Shown: positions 37,201-50,568 of the stretch, in pieces
Layout of the letters: the number at the start of each line of letters is the position of its first letter
Numbering within the stretch: position 1 is the first letter of the stretch
Origin: Diploscapter coronatus
Lineage: Eukaryota; Nematoda; Chromadorea; Rhabditida; Rhabditidae
Length of the DNA: 64,000 bases
NCBI GenBank assembly: GCA_964036155.1
Contig: OZ038423.1
Coordinates: 25,001,249 to 25,065,248 of the forward strand
Direction: 5' to 3'
Notes under the pieces: model-generated
Database searches by the model: none
What the model saw: only the letters and a program-made list of their open reading frames with translations
What the model was told of the DNA's origin: nothing
Translations under genes and position numbers: made by a program

Positions 37201-39598
37201 AATCGGGTCGAGAATTTTCGGTTCGTTTAGATCCCTGCCACTAATATTCTGAAATCTATTGCTAAGAAAGTAATTATTGCTTAAAATATGGAGTTAATTT
37301 CAGGTCAACGATCTAATGCTAACCGCGCCAAACTCTAACGCCCTATGTCCGAAGAAACACGTAGCGTCGATTTCGGAAGCAATTTGTCTAAGGTTGATGC
37401 ACACCTACGCACCCGAGTTCGCTCATACCACTAGGTATCAAATTTCGAATTTATTTAGCCGTTTTATGCCATAGTTGAATCTGAGTTTAAACTCATTTTG
37501 AATTTGATTTCAGGGACTTCTTAGTCAGAGTAGCTTCTAGTGCAACGAGAACAGACTCTTCGAATCTAAATCCTCAAGAATTCTGGAATAACGGTGTCCA
37601 AGTAGTTGCGTTGAATTATCAGACGCCAGGCCTTATGATGGATCTTCAGGTATCAACTTAATACCTGATTTTTGATTAAATTTGATTTTTTCAGGAAGGA
37701 AAATTCATGGAAAACGGTGGATGCGGCTATGTTTTGAAGCCGATGATCATGAAAGATGAGCTGTTTGTGCCCGGAGAGAAAATGCCTACTGCGCCTCAGG
37801 TTAGTTGCAAAGAAAATTCTGTATAGCATTTTTTGAGGCAAATCTTGCTGAATCAAGTTTCTAAAATTTCAAACTTCCTCTTTCAGATCCTGCATTTGAG
37901 AATACTGTCAGCCCAGCATCTGCCTCGGCCAAGGGGTTCGAATGCCAAGGGCGATTCTTCGGATCCTTTCGTCGTGGTGGAAGTCTTCGGTCTTCCGGCC
38001 GACTGCGCTGAAGAACGAACGAAGACGGTGAAAAATGACGGACACAATCCTTCTTTCGATGAATCGTTTCAATTTCAGGTAAGACTTTAATTCAATGAGG
38101 ATCATAGCTGTCTCCTTTAGATATATTTTTTTCTAAAAATCACAAATCTTTAGCAATGGAATTTTTTTAGATTTGTGTCCCAGAATTAGCTCTAATTCGA
38201 TTTCTCGTCCTGGATGATGACTATATCGGAGACGATTTTATCGGGCAAAGAACCATTCCCTTCGAATGTTTGCAACCTGGCTACAGGCATATTCAATTGC
38301 TAAACAATGAAGGAGACTCTCTAGATAATGCGACCCTATTCGTACATGTGGCGATTACGAATAGGAGAGGAGGAGGGGTGAACTTCTATTTTTTTTTTTA
38401 AAAGTGACCATTTCTAAATTTTTAGAAGGCCAAGAAGCGTGGCATGTCAGTGAAGAAGAAAAACGCCAGGGCGAGCTCCGGCATGAAGATCGTCGGATTA
38501 AAACAAGTCGATGAATTATTCAAACAGGCAGTCGATCCACTAGCTGAGGCTATTAATATGAGAAGCGCTCTGGAGCAGGCTATGATAGACTGGCAGGTAT
38601 AAATTTAAAATTAAACTAAAAATTTTTCGAAGCTCGGCGTAAAGTTACAAACATCAACTCTGAAATTTCTGAAGTTGACACTAAGTTTTTGAAATTTAAC
38701 TCCGCAGATCATGACGTTAAATTTGAAGATCAACTTTGAGGTTAAAAAAATTGATCTTCAGGAAGAATGTGGCTTGGGTCCAGCAGGGACTATTAGACAA
38801 GGCATCAGATTGATTCACTCTCGAATGACAACTTTGGCTGCAAACGCAAGTCCACCTTCGTCCCCTTCAGCATGCTCAGATACAAGCAGATCCAACGATA
38901 ATATCCCATCTTTCCAAATTGATTATGACGAGAAAAATGTGAGTTGTTAAAAATTATCCAAATTTTCCTATTTCGAAAACTTTAGATGCCACTAATAGTG
39001 GTGAACGGCCAATTGCCTGAACAGCTACAAAGAACTTTCACGAAATTAAAGACTTTGATTGAAAAATCATCGATAGTCTTGGCTGAGGCGGATAATCTAT
39101 TGGAAAAGGTATGATGTTTCAAATTCTTCTCGAAAGTTGAAACTTTCAGATTGAAACCTCAATCCGTAAAATTTCCGCGTGTCATGATGACCTGAACAGG
39201 CTTTGTTCTGACACGGGCTTGAAAGGGCAGAAAGCGCAAAGGGCTGCGGAAAACTTCACTTGGAATTTGAGACTATTGAAGGCGCAGTTGAATATGATGA
39301 ACAAGAGTCAGGAAGAGGCTCAGGATATCATCACTCAGGTATTTTTATTTTAAAAATACTATTTTTCTTTGAAAGTCAGGTTTAATCTGACCTTTCACAT
39401 TAAATAGAGTTATTGTAGTTTTTTCTCTAAACTTTAAACCAATTAGTGTAGCTTTTCTAATGAGATTCAAAGATCAATGTAATTTAGACCTTCGACACTG
39501 GGGGTGTCTTGGGAATATTATCTGAAAGAATGTTATGCAGGGCTGGAAGACGATTTTCCCGAGTTATTGCCGACCCTCTCAAGGATTCTGTCTTGTGA
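34285..39598 (+). CDS. pll-1: Phospholipase C-like protein, catalytically inactive (PLCL/PRIP type)
   Basis: Twenty-one exons give 1055 residues: 34285-34349, 34722-34775, 34873-35072, 35116-35201, 35244-35364, 35457-35632, 35673-35744, 35790-35891, 36005-36169, 36242-36437, 36583-36971, 37304-37434, 37514-37649, 37695-37799, 37887-38078, 38171-38377, 38426-38596, 38762-38938, 38986-39108, 39150-39338, 39488-39598. The PRIP hallmark KTVSFSS precedes a PH domain, then EF-hand-like helices, PLC X and Y domains, a C2 domain (exons 15-16) and a helical tail ([15 protein letters not shown]). In the X domain the usual S-S-H-N-T-Y is S-S-Q-K-T-Y, so the first catalytic His is Gln. The G-H-T segment of the second catalytic His is absent, and the metal-binding Glu in P-L-I-L-Q-L is not conserved. 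Family knowledge: PRIPs bind Ins(1,4,5)P3/PIP2 and scaffold phosphatases and receptor traffic. Symbol by homology. Confidence 0.92.
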
Positions 39599-39937
39599 AA
39601 TAAGGATTTTTGTCTGTACATTTCAAACGTTCCAGTAATTTATGTCATTATCGATTTCGATTGATTTTTGCCATTCCTATTATGCATCGATCTCATTCGT
39701 TAAACATCAAATAGTCATTATCAAATTTATCATTTTTGTTAGATATTGCCAATCATATTGGTGCATTTTCCTAGTGGATTAAGATCATTCCTTTATCTCT
39801 AAACGACAATAATAAAGTGTTGATAGATAAAAATAACACTGTTTTGTATTTGTATTTAGTGGGCGTGGCTTACTATGTTTCTCAAACATTCGATATTTTG
39901 ACCTTTTCGTCCTTAGATATCGGAATAGATTCAAATA
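39599..39937 (+). promoter_or_regulatory. Intercistronic region between PLC-like gene and PRPP synthetase
   Basis: AATAAA at 39811-39816 and a splice-acceptor-like tcgtccttag ending at 39916 are about 100 nt apart, the spacing typical of nematode operons with SL2-type trans-splicing. The PRPP synthetase ATG follows at 39938. Confidence 0.5.
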
Positions 39938-42445
<2,508 letters not shown>

Positions 42446-42950
42446 ACAAAAAAATTTGAAAGTACACACCTTTTCATCACTTTTCATTCAATTACTCTTC
42501 CCACTTTACAAAATACTGAGTCACAAACTATTGATTTTCCATTTCCTAGCTCATTTTCAAGGTTTATTCACCTTATTATTATTCTCTTGTTGAAATCTAA
42601 GAAATGTTGTGACACGTTACCTAAAAGACGAGTTTGAGTTGAGTTATTCTTCTTTGTTTTGACCTTTAAGTTTTACTTTTTGTATTCGAAACGGGAATCA
42701 TAATCCATAACAGATCAGAACTGACTTTTCCCAGTGTTAATTCAGATAGCCATTCTTCTCCAAAGCATCAGATATTTATATTTTATCCCTTTGATTGTTT
42801 TATCAGTTATTACGACATTATGATTCGTAGTTCGAGAATAAAGTAGATTTTAAAAAAATACTTTTCTCAATTTTTGATTTGAAATTAGTTCTATCGATTC
42901 GATACCTAAGTTTTAATTTTTCCATTTTAAAATCAGATTTTTCAGAGTAT
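42446..42950 (+). promoter_or_regulatory. Intercistronic region with poly(A) signal and trans-splice-like acceptor
   Basis: AATAAA at 42837-42842, then agatttttcag ending at 42945, directly before the next gene's ATG (42951). The ~100-nt spacing again suggests an operon junction. Confidence 0.5.
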
Positions 42951-43741
42951 ATGAAGCTTCAAGAAGTGTTAATTTTATCAACTTCTCTGTCATTTCTATC
43001 GATTAATGCACAAACTTGGTACACCGGGGACAATTCTACAGTCGAAGGATGCAGGTAATGGCATTCATTTAATTTATAAAGAAGGGTATCTTGAAAAATT
43101 TACTTTAGACAAATATTGTAGGTAAAAGAAAAAGTGAACTTTCAAGACACCCTATTAAAATATTCTAACATTAGAATAATATTACAGTAGCCATTGCGAC
43201 GTCACTGAGAAGGGCTTTGACTGTTGGAACAAAACCTTAGCTTATTTCGAGAGGACTCTAGTTGGGCAACTCCGACATTATTTGGCAGTACAAATCGACA
43301 TAGATCAGTGGCACAGAAGGCACGGCCAACCGAAGGGACAGGACTACGATAAATTGGCATCCGACACTCAAGCTGCATTGTTAAAGCAATTGGGAGAACA
43401 CGATATTCTATCTGAGGAAACTATCAAAGAAGTATCCAAGAGTCTGACTGACAGAATCAAAAGCGTAGGCTTTTTATTTGTTTTAGTATTGACACTTTTA
43501 TTTTATTTAAGCTAGCCTTAAATGATAGCTTCACAATGGTGCCTCATTTTCAATGCCCTTTGCCCTGTGAGTACAACAAGAAAATGTACCTACAATTGCT
43601 GATCGCTTCGGTAAGCTTAACCCAGTCTCTTAGAAAATTAAAGAATTTAGCTGGTTTTAAACGCCTGCATTCTAATTGCTGTAGTGCCCTTCGCAATTCG
43701 AGTCATGCGACAAGAAGCCCAATGGAAGAGGGAATCTTTAA
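42951..43741 (+). CDS. Small secreted cysteine-rich protein, 178 residues, unknown
   Basis: Four exons: 42951-43054, 43188-43464, 43512-43610, 43685-43741, phases consistent. An N-terminal signal peptide (VLILSTSLSFLSINAQ, cleavage near residue 21) is followed by seven cysteines spaced in three groups (EGCSSHCDVTEKGFDCW; FQCPLPC; SCPSQFESC) and N-glycosylation sites (NST, NKT, NDS). The middle is a charged, probably helical region (LRHYLAVQIDIDQWH). No transmembrane segment after the signal. It resembles orphan nematode secreted proteins in style only; no family recognised. AATAAA at 43930-43935 downstream. Confidence 0.72.
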
Positions 43742-44000
43742 TCGCTCCATCTCAATAACTAAATTTCCTAACTGGTCTAAAATCGTGCCTTATCAAAAGA
43801 CTTATCATTTCACTTGTTCCTTCAATTCTTTCAAAGAAATCTAACCATTCCTGATTCAGTCTTCTGTCATCAAAATTGTGAATAGCTTTAAAATTTGTAG
43901 ATCAAAACATAATTGCTACTCATGAATGTAATAAAAGTTTGTAGATTTTATTGGCACACAGACTTTGCCTCAAGATAAATTCATTAAAAAAATAGATGAA
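43742..44000. other. Short intergenic before repeat copy 1
   Basis: Holds the poly(A) signal at 43930-43935 of the secreted-protein gene. Nothing else seen. Confidence 0.4.
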
Positions 44001-44517
44001 TTTTATGCTAATTGTTCCGGGTTTTTCAAATGGGGGATGAATGAAGAACATAATAAGGTTCTCAAAAATGGGTCTTTCGTTCGATTTTGGTGAATAGACA
44101 AACATGGCTGGTGGTCTCCAGGCTAAAGAAGACAATAATCGATCCACTTTCGCTTGAATCTTTTTTATCTGCAAGTCACACTATAGCGTTGAATGGGAAG
44201 ATCGGGTTCTCCCCCAAATGCGCCAGTGGAGGGAAGGCCTTCGAGCGTGGATGGTGTAACGGTAACATGGTTGACTTCCACTCACCGCATTGTCGGAGAC
44301 GCGATCAATCGTTCGGGGCTCGACTCCCCGTTCACGCAATACATTTTTGCCTAAATTTTCATTATTTTTTTTGCCAAGAAACGCAAAGTTGTAGGACTAA
44401 AATCAAAACGAATTCACCTTCTATATGTCATGTTTTCAACCAATTTGTTATGGATTATTTTTAACAGAAACTATTCATATCTAATCTAATAACCAGATAA
44501 AGTTAATTTTGAATTTC
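44001..44517 (+). repeat. Dispersed ~515-bp repeat, copy 1, carrying a split tRNA-Gly
   Basis: Aligns by eye over its full length with 53244-53758, starting ttttatgctaattgttccgg and ending aagttaattttgaattt. The flanks carry scattered substitutions but the tRNA core is identical. Part of it also matches 47288-47549. Confidence 0.85.
44245..44337 (+). tRNA. tRNA-Gly(UCC) with 23-nt intron, copy 1
   Basis: Folds as a full cloverleaf: acceptor GCGTGGA/TTCACGC, D-arm GTG-TAACGGTAA-CAT, anticodon stem GTTGA/TCAAT around CTTCCAA after removal of the intron at 44281-44303 (ctcaccgcattgtcggagac plus gcg), V-loop CGTT, T-arm CGGGG-CTCGACT-CCCCG. The intron sits at the canonical 37/38 position and carries GGA that can pair with the UCC anticodon. 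A TTTTT pol III stop follows. The T-loop starts with C instead of T, a possible sign of decay. Confidence 0.72.
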
Positions 44518-44779
44518 CGCGATATTTAGAAATGCTACAGATAGTCATAATTATCTATCCTTTCTCGTCTTTTTTCGACCTTTCATACCAAAATGCTATT
44601 TTATGAAATGCATAATTTTGAAATTCTAGTTCAGCAGCTATTTTTTTAAATTATCGCACACTAGGACCGAGCAGTAGCGTTCCCAGTCGTTCGTGGATCC
44701 CCGGACACAGTTTAATTTTATTTTACTCTTGATATTTGCATTTATCCCACGAATAAAAAATCGGATTGAAAAACGTTTA

Positions 44780-46800
44780 TTATTGAACATCAGTGGTGTT
44801 GTTACTTCTCGCATGGCTGTTATTCTTGCTAGTATTGCTAACTTTGATAACTTTCGTTGAACTTGACTTATTATTTTGACTGGTAATTCTCTGAAGGAAA
44901 TTAACAAACAAACTAGATGAATTTTGAATAAAATTGTTATTACTTTTATTGCCTTCTTTATCAGGAAAAATAGCGTTATAGATTGAATCATGGGACCATA
45001 TGAAAACAGTAAAAACGTGAATCTCTGCAAAATCAATAGCCACTCAATTTTTCACTTAAAATAATCTAAAACATACACCGATGTAATATATTGATCCATT
45101 TGGAAAGAGTAAATCCATTTGGTTTATCAGGCCAATAAGGCATAGCCCGTCCATAATTGTGTATAAACTATTTGTAACAAGTTCGCAAACAGTCTGAATT
45201 TGTTTTGCTCTAAAATATAATATTCACGATTTCTGTATTACTGGGGATCCTAATATAACATTGATTTAAACTTCGATTTTTACTTACATGTGATATTAGT
45301 CTACGATTCAAGCCAACTTCATTTTTTCGCTTCATAGATGACATCGTCTTGAAATGGCATTTGATTTTTCTCAATAAATAAACCAGACTTGAAATTAAAA
45401 TGAGCGCAACGATTAAGTTCATGATATGTATGGATATTCTACTTGTAACATCCTAAATAATGCCTCAAAAACTTTGAACACAAAATAGATCTTTAGAAAT
45501 AGATATGTCGAGCATATATTAAATCGATTTATATAGAACCTGGCTATCACTTTGTTTGAGCATTCTATGCAATTATGAAAAGCTCCAGCCGAATTTTTTC
45601 AAAAAAAAACCTGATGAATTATTAATTCGAAAAATCACTCTGGTGTCTTAATTTTTTCTGACAAAACTGTTTATGGAACAATTAATTAAAGTAGTATGAC
45701 AATAACGAGCGGAAAATTTCTGAATTTCTAAAAAGTATAAATTTTGTTAACTTTTGCCTTACTAGCTTTATTAATGTTTGCACTACCCATCTCGTATTGC
45801 GTACTAATTTTATTAATTACCGTAAATGATTTGTTGATACAAAATTATTAAAAAAATAGTTTAACTTACAACTCTTTGAAAGGCGTCACTATATATTTTT
45901 AAATTTCTCGAGGAATTTTCAATTTCTGATACAAGTGGGTACATGATGATCCAGCATTGAAAAGTTATTAATAAAATTATGCATAACAAAGCCAATATGA
46001 ATAGATATTTGAAAAATAGTGTAAGCCGATCATCTGGGAAACTAAATGATTGAGGCTAATATTAAAAAGACAATTCAATTCCAAACACTGAAAACGCTCG
46101 AGCTCGACTAATAGACATAGCACAGGATATCAGTTTTATGAAGAATGTTGGAAATGTTTCTATAATTGAGGCTCCCGCAAACAATAGCTGTAAATATTAA
46201 ATGACTAATATAAATATGGTAGGTATATGTTTATAAAATGTAATAGTTAAACCTACATCTTCTCTCATCATTTCATGACAACATGCCGCTCTAATTGATA
46301 AATAATTTTTTAAAGAGTTCTAAATTTTATGCTAAATAAAATTCAAAAATAATAAATTTCCATAATACCATTATGAATATGACTATTGAGTGGATAATCT
46401 TTGATAGGAATAACATAAATAGAAATTGTTCGAACGTCGAAAATTTGTCAATATTAGTCCAAAACTGTTTTAGAATACGACATAGAATTAAGTTGAACAA
46501 TAAATAAATGATGTAGATATCTATTTGGGCATCGCTAGTAATTAGATGATCTTAATTCAAGCAAATTTTTGAGATATCGAAAAAAAAAAATCCATACACC
46601 AAGGTTCATTATAAAGGGTTGTTAGAAATGCCCCGAGATGAGAAGTGCTTTGTGCTAAATCTGTAATTATTTCATGAATAGTTTAGAATTTAACTCATAA
46701 TATTTACTAAAAATTGTAATCCTTTCGCTAACTTACCGATGCATGTTTTATTTTTAAAAAATTCCGTGTCCCATGTTTGGCTACGATTACAGAAATACAT
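44780..46800 (-). CDS. 7TM chemoreceptor-type GPCR, 387 residues
   Basis: Nine exons: 46800-46737, 46660-46600, 46534-46369, 46319-46257, 46187-46089, 46055-45870, 45452-45288, 45193-45079, 45024-44780; all phases agree. An extracellular N-terminus carries an N-glycosylation site (NRS). Hydrophobic segments follow in exon 3 (IYIIYLLFNLIL and FLFMLFLSKIIHSIVIF), exon 5 (a TM3-like stretch ending SCAMSISRARAFS, where SRARAF is in the DRY position), exon 6 (YLFILALLCIILLITF), exon 7 (IHIMNLIVALILISSLVYLL) and exons 8-9. The tail is Ser/Asn-rich and polar. The gene matches no single C. elegans chemoreceptor family that I can name confidently. It lies in the island between the two long repeats. 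Expression in sensory neurons is typical of such genes but inferred. Confidence 0.7.
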
Positions 46801-47287
46801 TATTCAATGAAAAATTCAACGATTTATTTTAGAGTCGGAATACAAAAATGAATTTAAAATAAATAAATTAGGAAATAATATCAAATTTGTTGAAAAATGA
46901 AACAAGTGTTTGAAGATCTATAATTAAAATGAAATGTCAGATTTGAAAATTTTTTAAGAAGGCATAATTTTTTCAATCTTCTCCCTGTGTTTTGATGGAG
47001 AGTTGAAGACGAACTTTGAAAAAATGAACTGCAAAAAGGGTTTTATTATTGGGATATAAGCATATCATTATATCGTTAAGGGAGTGTATTTGTAAGACCC
47101 GAACAACTGTCCGCATTTCAGAAAAAGTCTTACACATTGTGCTTTGATCATAGAGGTGGGTACCCCTATGGGTCCTAATCACAAAATCGAGAAGACAAAC
47201 CCCGCCCCTACAAGTGGGCGGAGTTATGCTAATTTGAAAATCGCTCTTTGACTTTGACTTCAGAGTGGGTGGGAATTGCGCTCTCTA
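46801..47287. other. Intergenic, upstream of the GPCR
   Basis: AT-rich. Probable promoter of the - strand GPCR up to about 47000; no feature supported elsewhere. Confidence 0.4.
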
Positions 47288-47549
47288 CTCCAGGCTAAAG
47301 AAGACGAATCGATCCACTTTCACTTGAATCTTTTTTATCCGCAAGTCACACTATAGCGTTGAATGGGAAGATCGGGTTCTCCCCCAAATGCGCCAGTGGA
47401 GGGAAGGCTTCCAAGCGTGGATGGTGTAACGGTAACATGGTTGACTTCCACTCACCGCATTGTCGGAGACGCGATCAATCGTTCGGGGCTCGACTCCCCG
47501 TTCACGCAATACATTTTGATTAAAATATCATTATTTTCGGCAAGAAATG
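47288..47549 (+). repeat. Dispersed repeat, copy 2 (shorter)
   Basis: Matches copies 1 and 3 from ctccaggctaaagaagacga to about ggcaagaaatgc; it lacks their first ~130 bp and last ~150 bp. Carries the second identical split tRNA-Gly. Confidence 0.8.
47415..47507 (+). tRNA. tRNA-Gly(UCC) with 23-nt intron, copy 2
   Basis: Base-for-base identical to copy 1, including the intron (47451-47473), although its flanks differ. Followed by a shorter T run (TTTT). Confidence 0.72.
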
Positions 47550-47551
47550 CT

Positions 47552-47626
47552 GGGGTGGAACCCAAATAAGTTTAACTACAATAGTTAAAAGTTTTACTAT
47601 AGTAAAACTCATTTGGGTCCCACCCC
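47552..47626. repeat. Near-perfect 75-bp palindrome
   Basis: Arms ggggtggaacccaaataagt and actcatttgggtcccacccc are inverted copies, and the centre (agttaaaagttttactatag) also self-pairs in part. It directly follows repeat copy 2 and may be a small fold-back insertion. Confidence 0.7.
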
Positions 47627-48048
47627 TGATTCAGAATTGACCATCAAAACTTTCGGAATCGAGGTCGAAGTTGGAATTTCATCTCTATTTCGGTAAGAAG
47701 GAGTAAAAAGTAAAAGAATATTATCTTCTTTTGATACATAAAAATAGAATCCGTTGTTTATTGTACAAATTTATTTAATCTTCCGAGATCTTGATAAAAT
47801 ACTTAGGATTGTCAAAAGCAACTTTATATTTAGATTCGATAATATTTCTAGATCGAAAGGATTGAAGAGTCGACACTTATTGTCGATTTTCTCCAGACAC
47901 GGGAATATTCAAAGAAGTTGAATAGTCGACTTTATTGTTGATTTTCTTCAGACATGGGAATATTCGGTTGAAATGAAAATATTTGTCCAATGCAGAACGA
48001 TAATCTTGGCTAAAATCTATTCTTTGTTTGATAGAAGTCATAAATTTG
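47627..48048. other. Intergenic
   Basis: Contains two short related stretches (gaagagtcgacacttattgt at ~47865 and gaatagtcgactttattgtt at ~47920, each followed by gattttct(t/c)cagacacgggaatattc-like sequence), a diverged ~55-bp direct repeat. No gene seen. Confidence 0.5.
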
Positions 48049-49620
48049 TTACTTGACCAGATAGTAGACGATAAAATTCACAGCCATTCCGAAGTTCATG
48101 AAACATCCTCCTACCAATTCTGTAGCTAGTTGGTATCTGAATTATCAAAACTCAAGCAAATACAATTTTGGCAATATACTATTTCAACCCAAAAAGAAAA
48201 TGTTACTGAAACTAGAGTTGAAAAATTAAATCATACAGTCTGGTTTATTTGGATAATCTTGAAATTTTTCATAAATATCGATTCAAAAATTACTCTAGTG
48301 GCCTTCGAGGAGCGATGATGATAATAATGACAGCACCAATTCCCCATGAGAGTATTAGCACGACGCTGGAAAGCATCACTGTTCTTGTCAGACGCTTTTT
48401 ACTAGCCCAATATGCAATTTTCAAATTATTAAATATATATGCTAAAATTGTTACCATGATTGTTATGATTTATAACCCATAACAGCCGGAAATAAATGAT
48501 AACAGTGAAAGCAACAACGGCATTAAAAAAGAAAAACTGAATTGTCCGAGCTGTTTCTCGGAACCCACCGATAATGGTGCAGACAACACGTCTGAAATGT
48601 GGAAGTAAAACTACCCGAAATACAATAATGAAGAGTTTGGAACATTTTATTGATATTTAATCGACTCGATTTCTAATTTTCCATGATTTTTTGTCGCTCG
48701 ATGTCATTTTCAAGCTTCGAAAATTCCACAGAAATGTTTTCGGCAAAAATCTAAGCATGAAACGGTTAAAAAATCATCAAATGTTCCAATTGTTTTTCTC
48801 TGCTGTACATTCTATTTATCATGAATCTAAATGATCTATCATTTAGATTAAAAAAACTAATTTTGCGTATCTTTTTTTTTTTTTATAAAATTGCAAAGTT
48901 GATTTCTAAATAAACTGTACAATTTTCTTACTCTTCATTCGATACATCGAAAGCGCCAAAAATAACTAATAGTGCTGAAACAATTACTGATGGAGCGACA
49001 TGAGAAAATATATAGGATTTAGTATTACAGAAACTCTGGCTAAAAGTCAACTTTCATCCAAATATTATAGAAGACAAACTATTTGAGCGTCGAAACGGCG
49101 ATCAGTCTATCCAATGCGATATTGAGCAAGGAGCAGCCAGACAATGTAAAACCGATATTCGGAACAAAGTGATAGTAGAAACAATCAGATTGAACCAGTT
49201 TATGGTCCCATGTGCTGAATTTTATTTATTTATTAAAGGACTTCATGGATTTGGTTTCTCAAAGGTTACGAACAAATTCAAATTTTTCAAAGCCTCCCGA
49301 GTTTGATCACGATGATCATAATTCAAATTTCAAGCGTTTGGATCAAAACTCAACCAATCCTATACAAAGACTCGATAATTCCTTACATATGCGACGATAT
49401 GACCATCGTGTATTCAGATAATTCGTGCAGCAAGTCGCCTACGCACAGAAATGCGATGAAAATATTGCACGCGTTTCGTAATCGTCTAAATTTCAGAAAA
49501 ACAGTTTCGTTGATGATTGAAGGGTTACTTGTCCATAATTGTGACGCAAATGATCAGGAAATTCCCAATAGCTCCAATCGTTGCACAGGATAAAAAGTAA
49601 ATGGAGAAAAATAAGTTCAT
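48049..49620 (-). CDS. Rhodopsin-class (srsx-like) GPCR with a frame break between TM5 and TM6
   Basis: Exons: 49620-49529, 49485-49387, 49214-49080, 49039-48932, 48591-48294, 48136-48049. TM1 carries the GN motif (AIGNFLIICV). TM2 follows in exon 2. The second extracellular part carries Cys (QSDCFYYHF). TM3 ends NIALDRLIAV with D-R in the DRY position, TM4 is in exon 4, TM5 is FFFFNAVVAFTVIIYFRLLW, TM6 LSSVVLILSWGIGAVIIII, and the end is NFGMAVNFIVYYLVK. The layout fits the nematode srsx group. Exon 5 is one base out of phase: TM5 and TM6 are in different frames that meet around 48455-48480, and no intron of workable length fixes it (only a 13-nt one would). So this is a pseudogene, an allele, or a sequence error. 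Confidence 0.65.
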
Positions 49621-49789
49621 GGGGTTTGGCGAATCCATGGTTTACAAATTGTCTGAAATTTATCTATTATCTTACAATTTCAAGAAAAAAGTATTTAAGA
49701 CAGTCTTTGTGATATTCAATCAAGGGATGACCAATGGCAAAAGTATTGTTTTTCCGAGGTTTTTTTTTAATGTTATCTACCTATATTCT

Positions 49790-49943
49790 ACCTGAGAATC
49801 ATAACTTCGGCTTTTTCTCGAAATTTTCAACTTCGGATCTAGGCATCAGGATCCGGGGATCAAATTTCAAAAGTCATTCTGATACCTAGATCCGAAGTTG
49901 AAAATTTCGAGAAAGAAAAAAGCCGGAATTATGATTCTCAGGT
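49790..49943. repeat. Fold-back element with ~60-bp arms
   Basis: Left arm acctgagaatcataacttcg... to about 49849 and right arm ctgatacctagatccgaagt... to 49943 are reverse complements with few changes, separated by about 30 nt. A transcript would form a long hairpin. No coding content. Confidence 0.85.
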
Positions 49944-50180
49944 CGAATGTGTGTAGAAAACATTCAAATACCCCTTTAAAACGAAGTTGAAGCCTGGCTT
50001 GAGCAGTTTCGAGAATTACAGACTTTAAGAATACAAATAAGAGCCACTGCAAGAATTCGTACTTATTAATTCGAATACAATTGAGGGGTATTTATAGACA
50101 ATGCCAAATAATATGGAGTTTGCTAAAGAATTCTTGAAATTAAAAAGGAGGAATTAGTCATTACTTATTGAGTTATGCTT

Positions 50181-50535
50181 CAATTCTCTCTCCAAAAAAA
50201 TGCCACTTGGCGATAAGAGAAAAAGGGGTTTTCGCGCTCTGGCTTTACTCATCGCTTACGGGACTAACGTCAAGTTTTATTCTCGTTTCTTGATTTTTCG
50301 ATTTTTTCGTCTAAAATTACCTAATTGTCATATCGATTTGTTCGTGGTTAATTGGCTAATAATCGATAATTAGTCAATTAACCACGAATAAATAAATAAT
50401 TGGGCAATTAAAGCGAAAAAAACCGAAAGGTCCAGAAGGACGAATTTGGGTCGCCAAACAGCGATGTAAAGCCAGAGCGCGAAAACCCTTCTTTCTCTTA
50501 TTGCCAAGTGGCATTTTTGGAAAGAGGACGGAAGC
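50181..50535. repeat. Fold-back element with ~75-bp terminal arms and a nested central palindrome
   Basis: Terminal arms share aatgccacttgg, ggttttcgcgctctggcttt and their inverted copies at 50181-50255 and 50456-50535. At the centre, ttcgtggttaattggctaat and attagtcaattaaccacgaa (50342-50390) form a second hairpin. No open frame. Probably a non-autonomous DNA element. Confidence 0.82.
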
Positions 50536-50568
50536 GTGGATAACAAAGAAACATGTTAAGAATAGATG

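Noticed and set aside
34285..39598. Active PLC-beta (EGL-8 type)
   Set aside because: KTVSFSS, the PH domain and the helical tail are PLCL/PRIP features, and the catalytic His residues are absent.
44245..44337. Class II tRNA with a long variable arm (such as the nematode V-arm tRNAs)
   Set aside because: That fold leaves only a 3-bp anticodon stem with a C at position 33; the intron model gives a complete GTTGA/TCAAT stem, U33 and a proper UCC anticodon.
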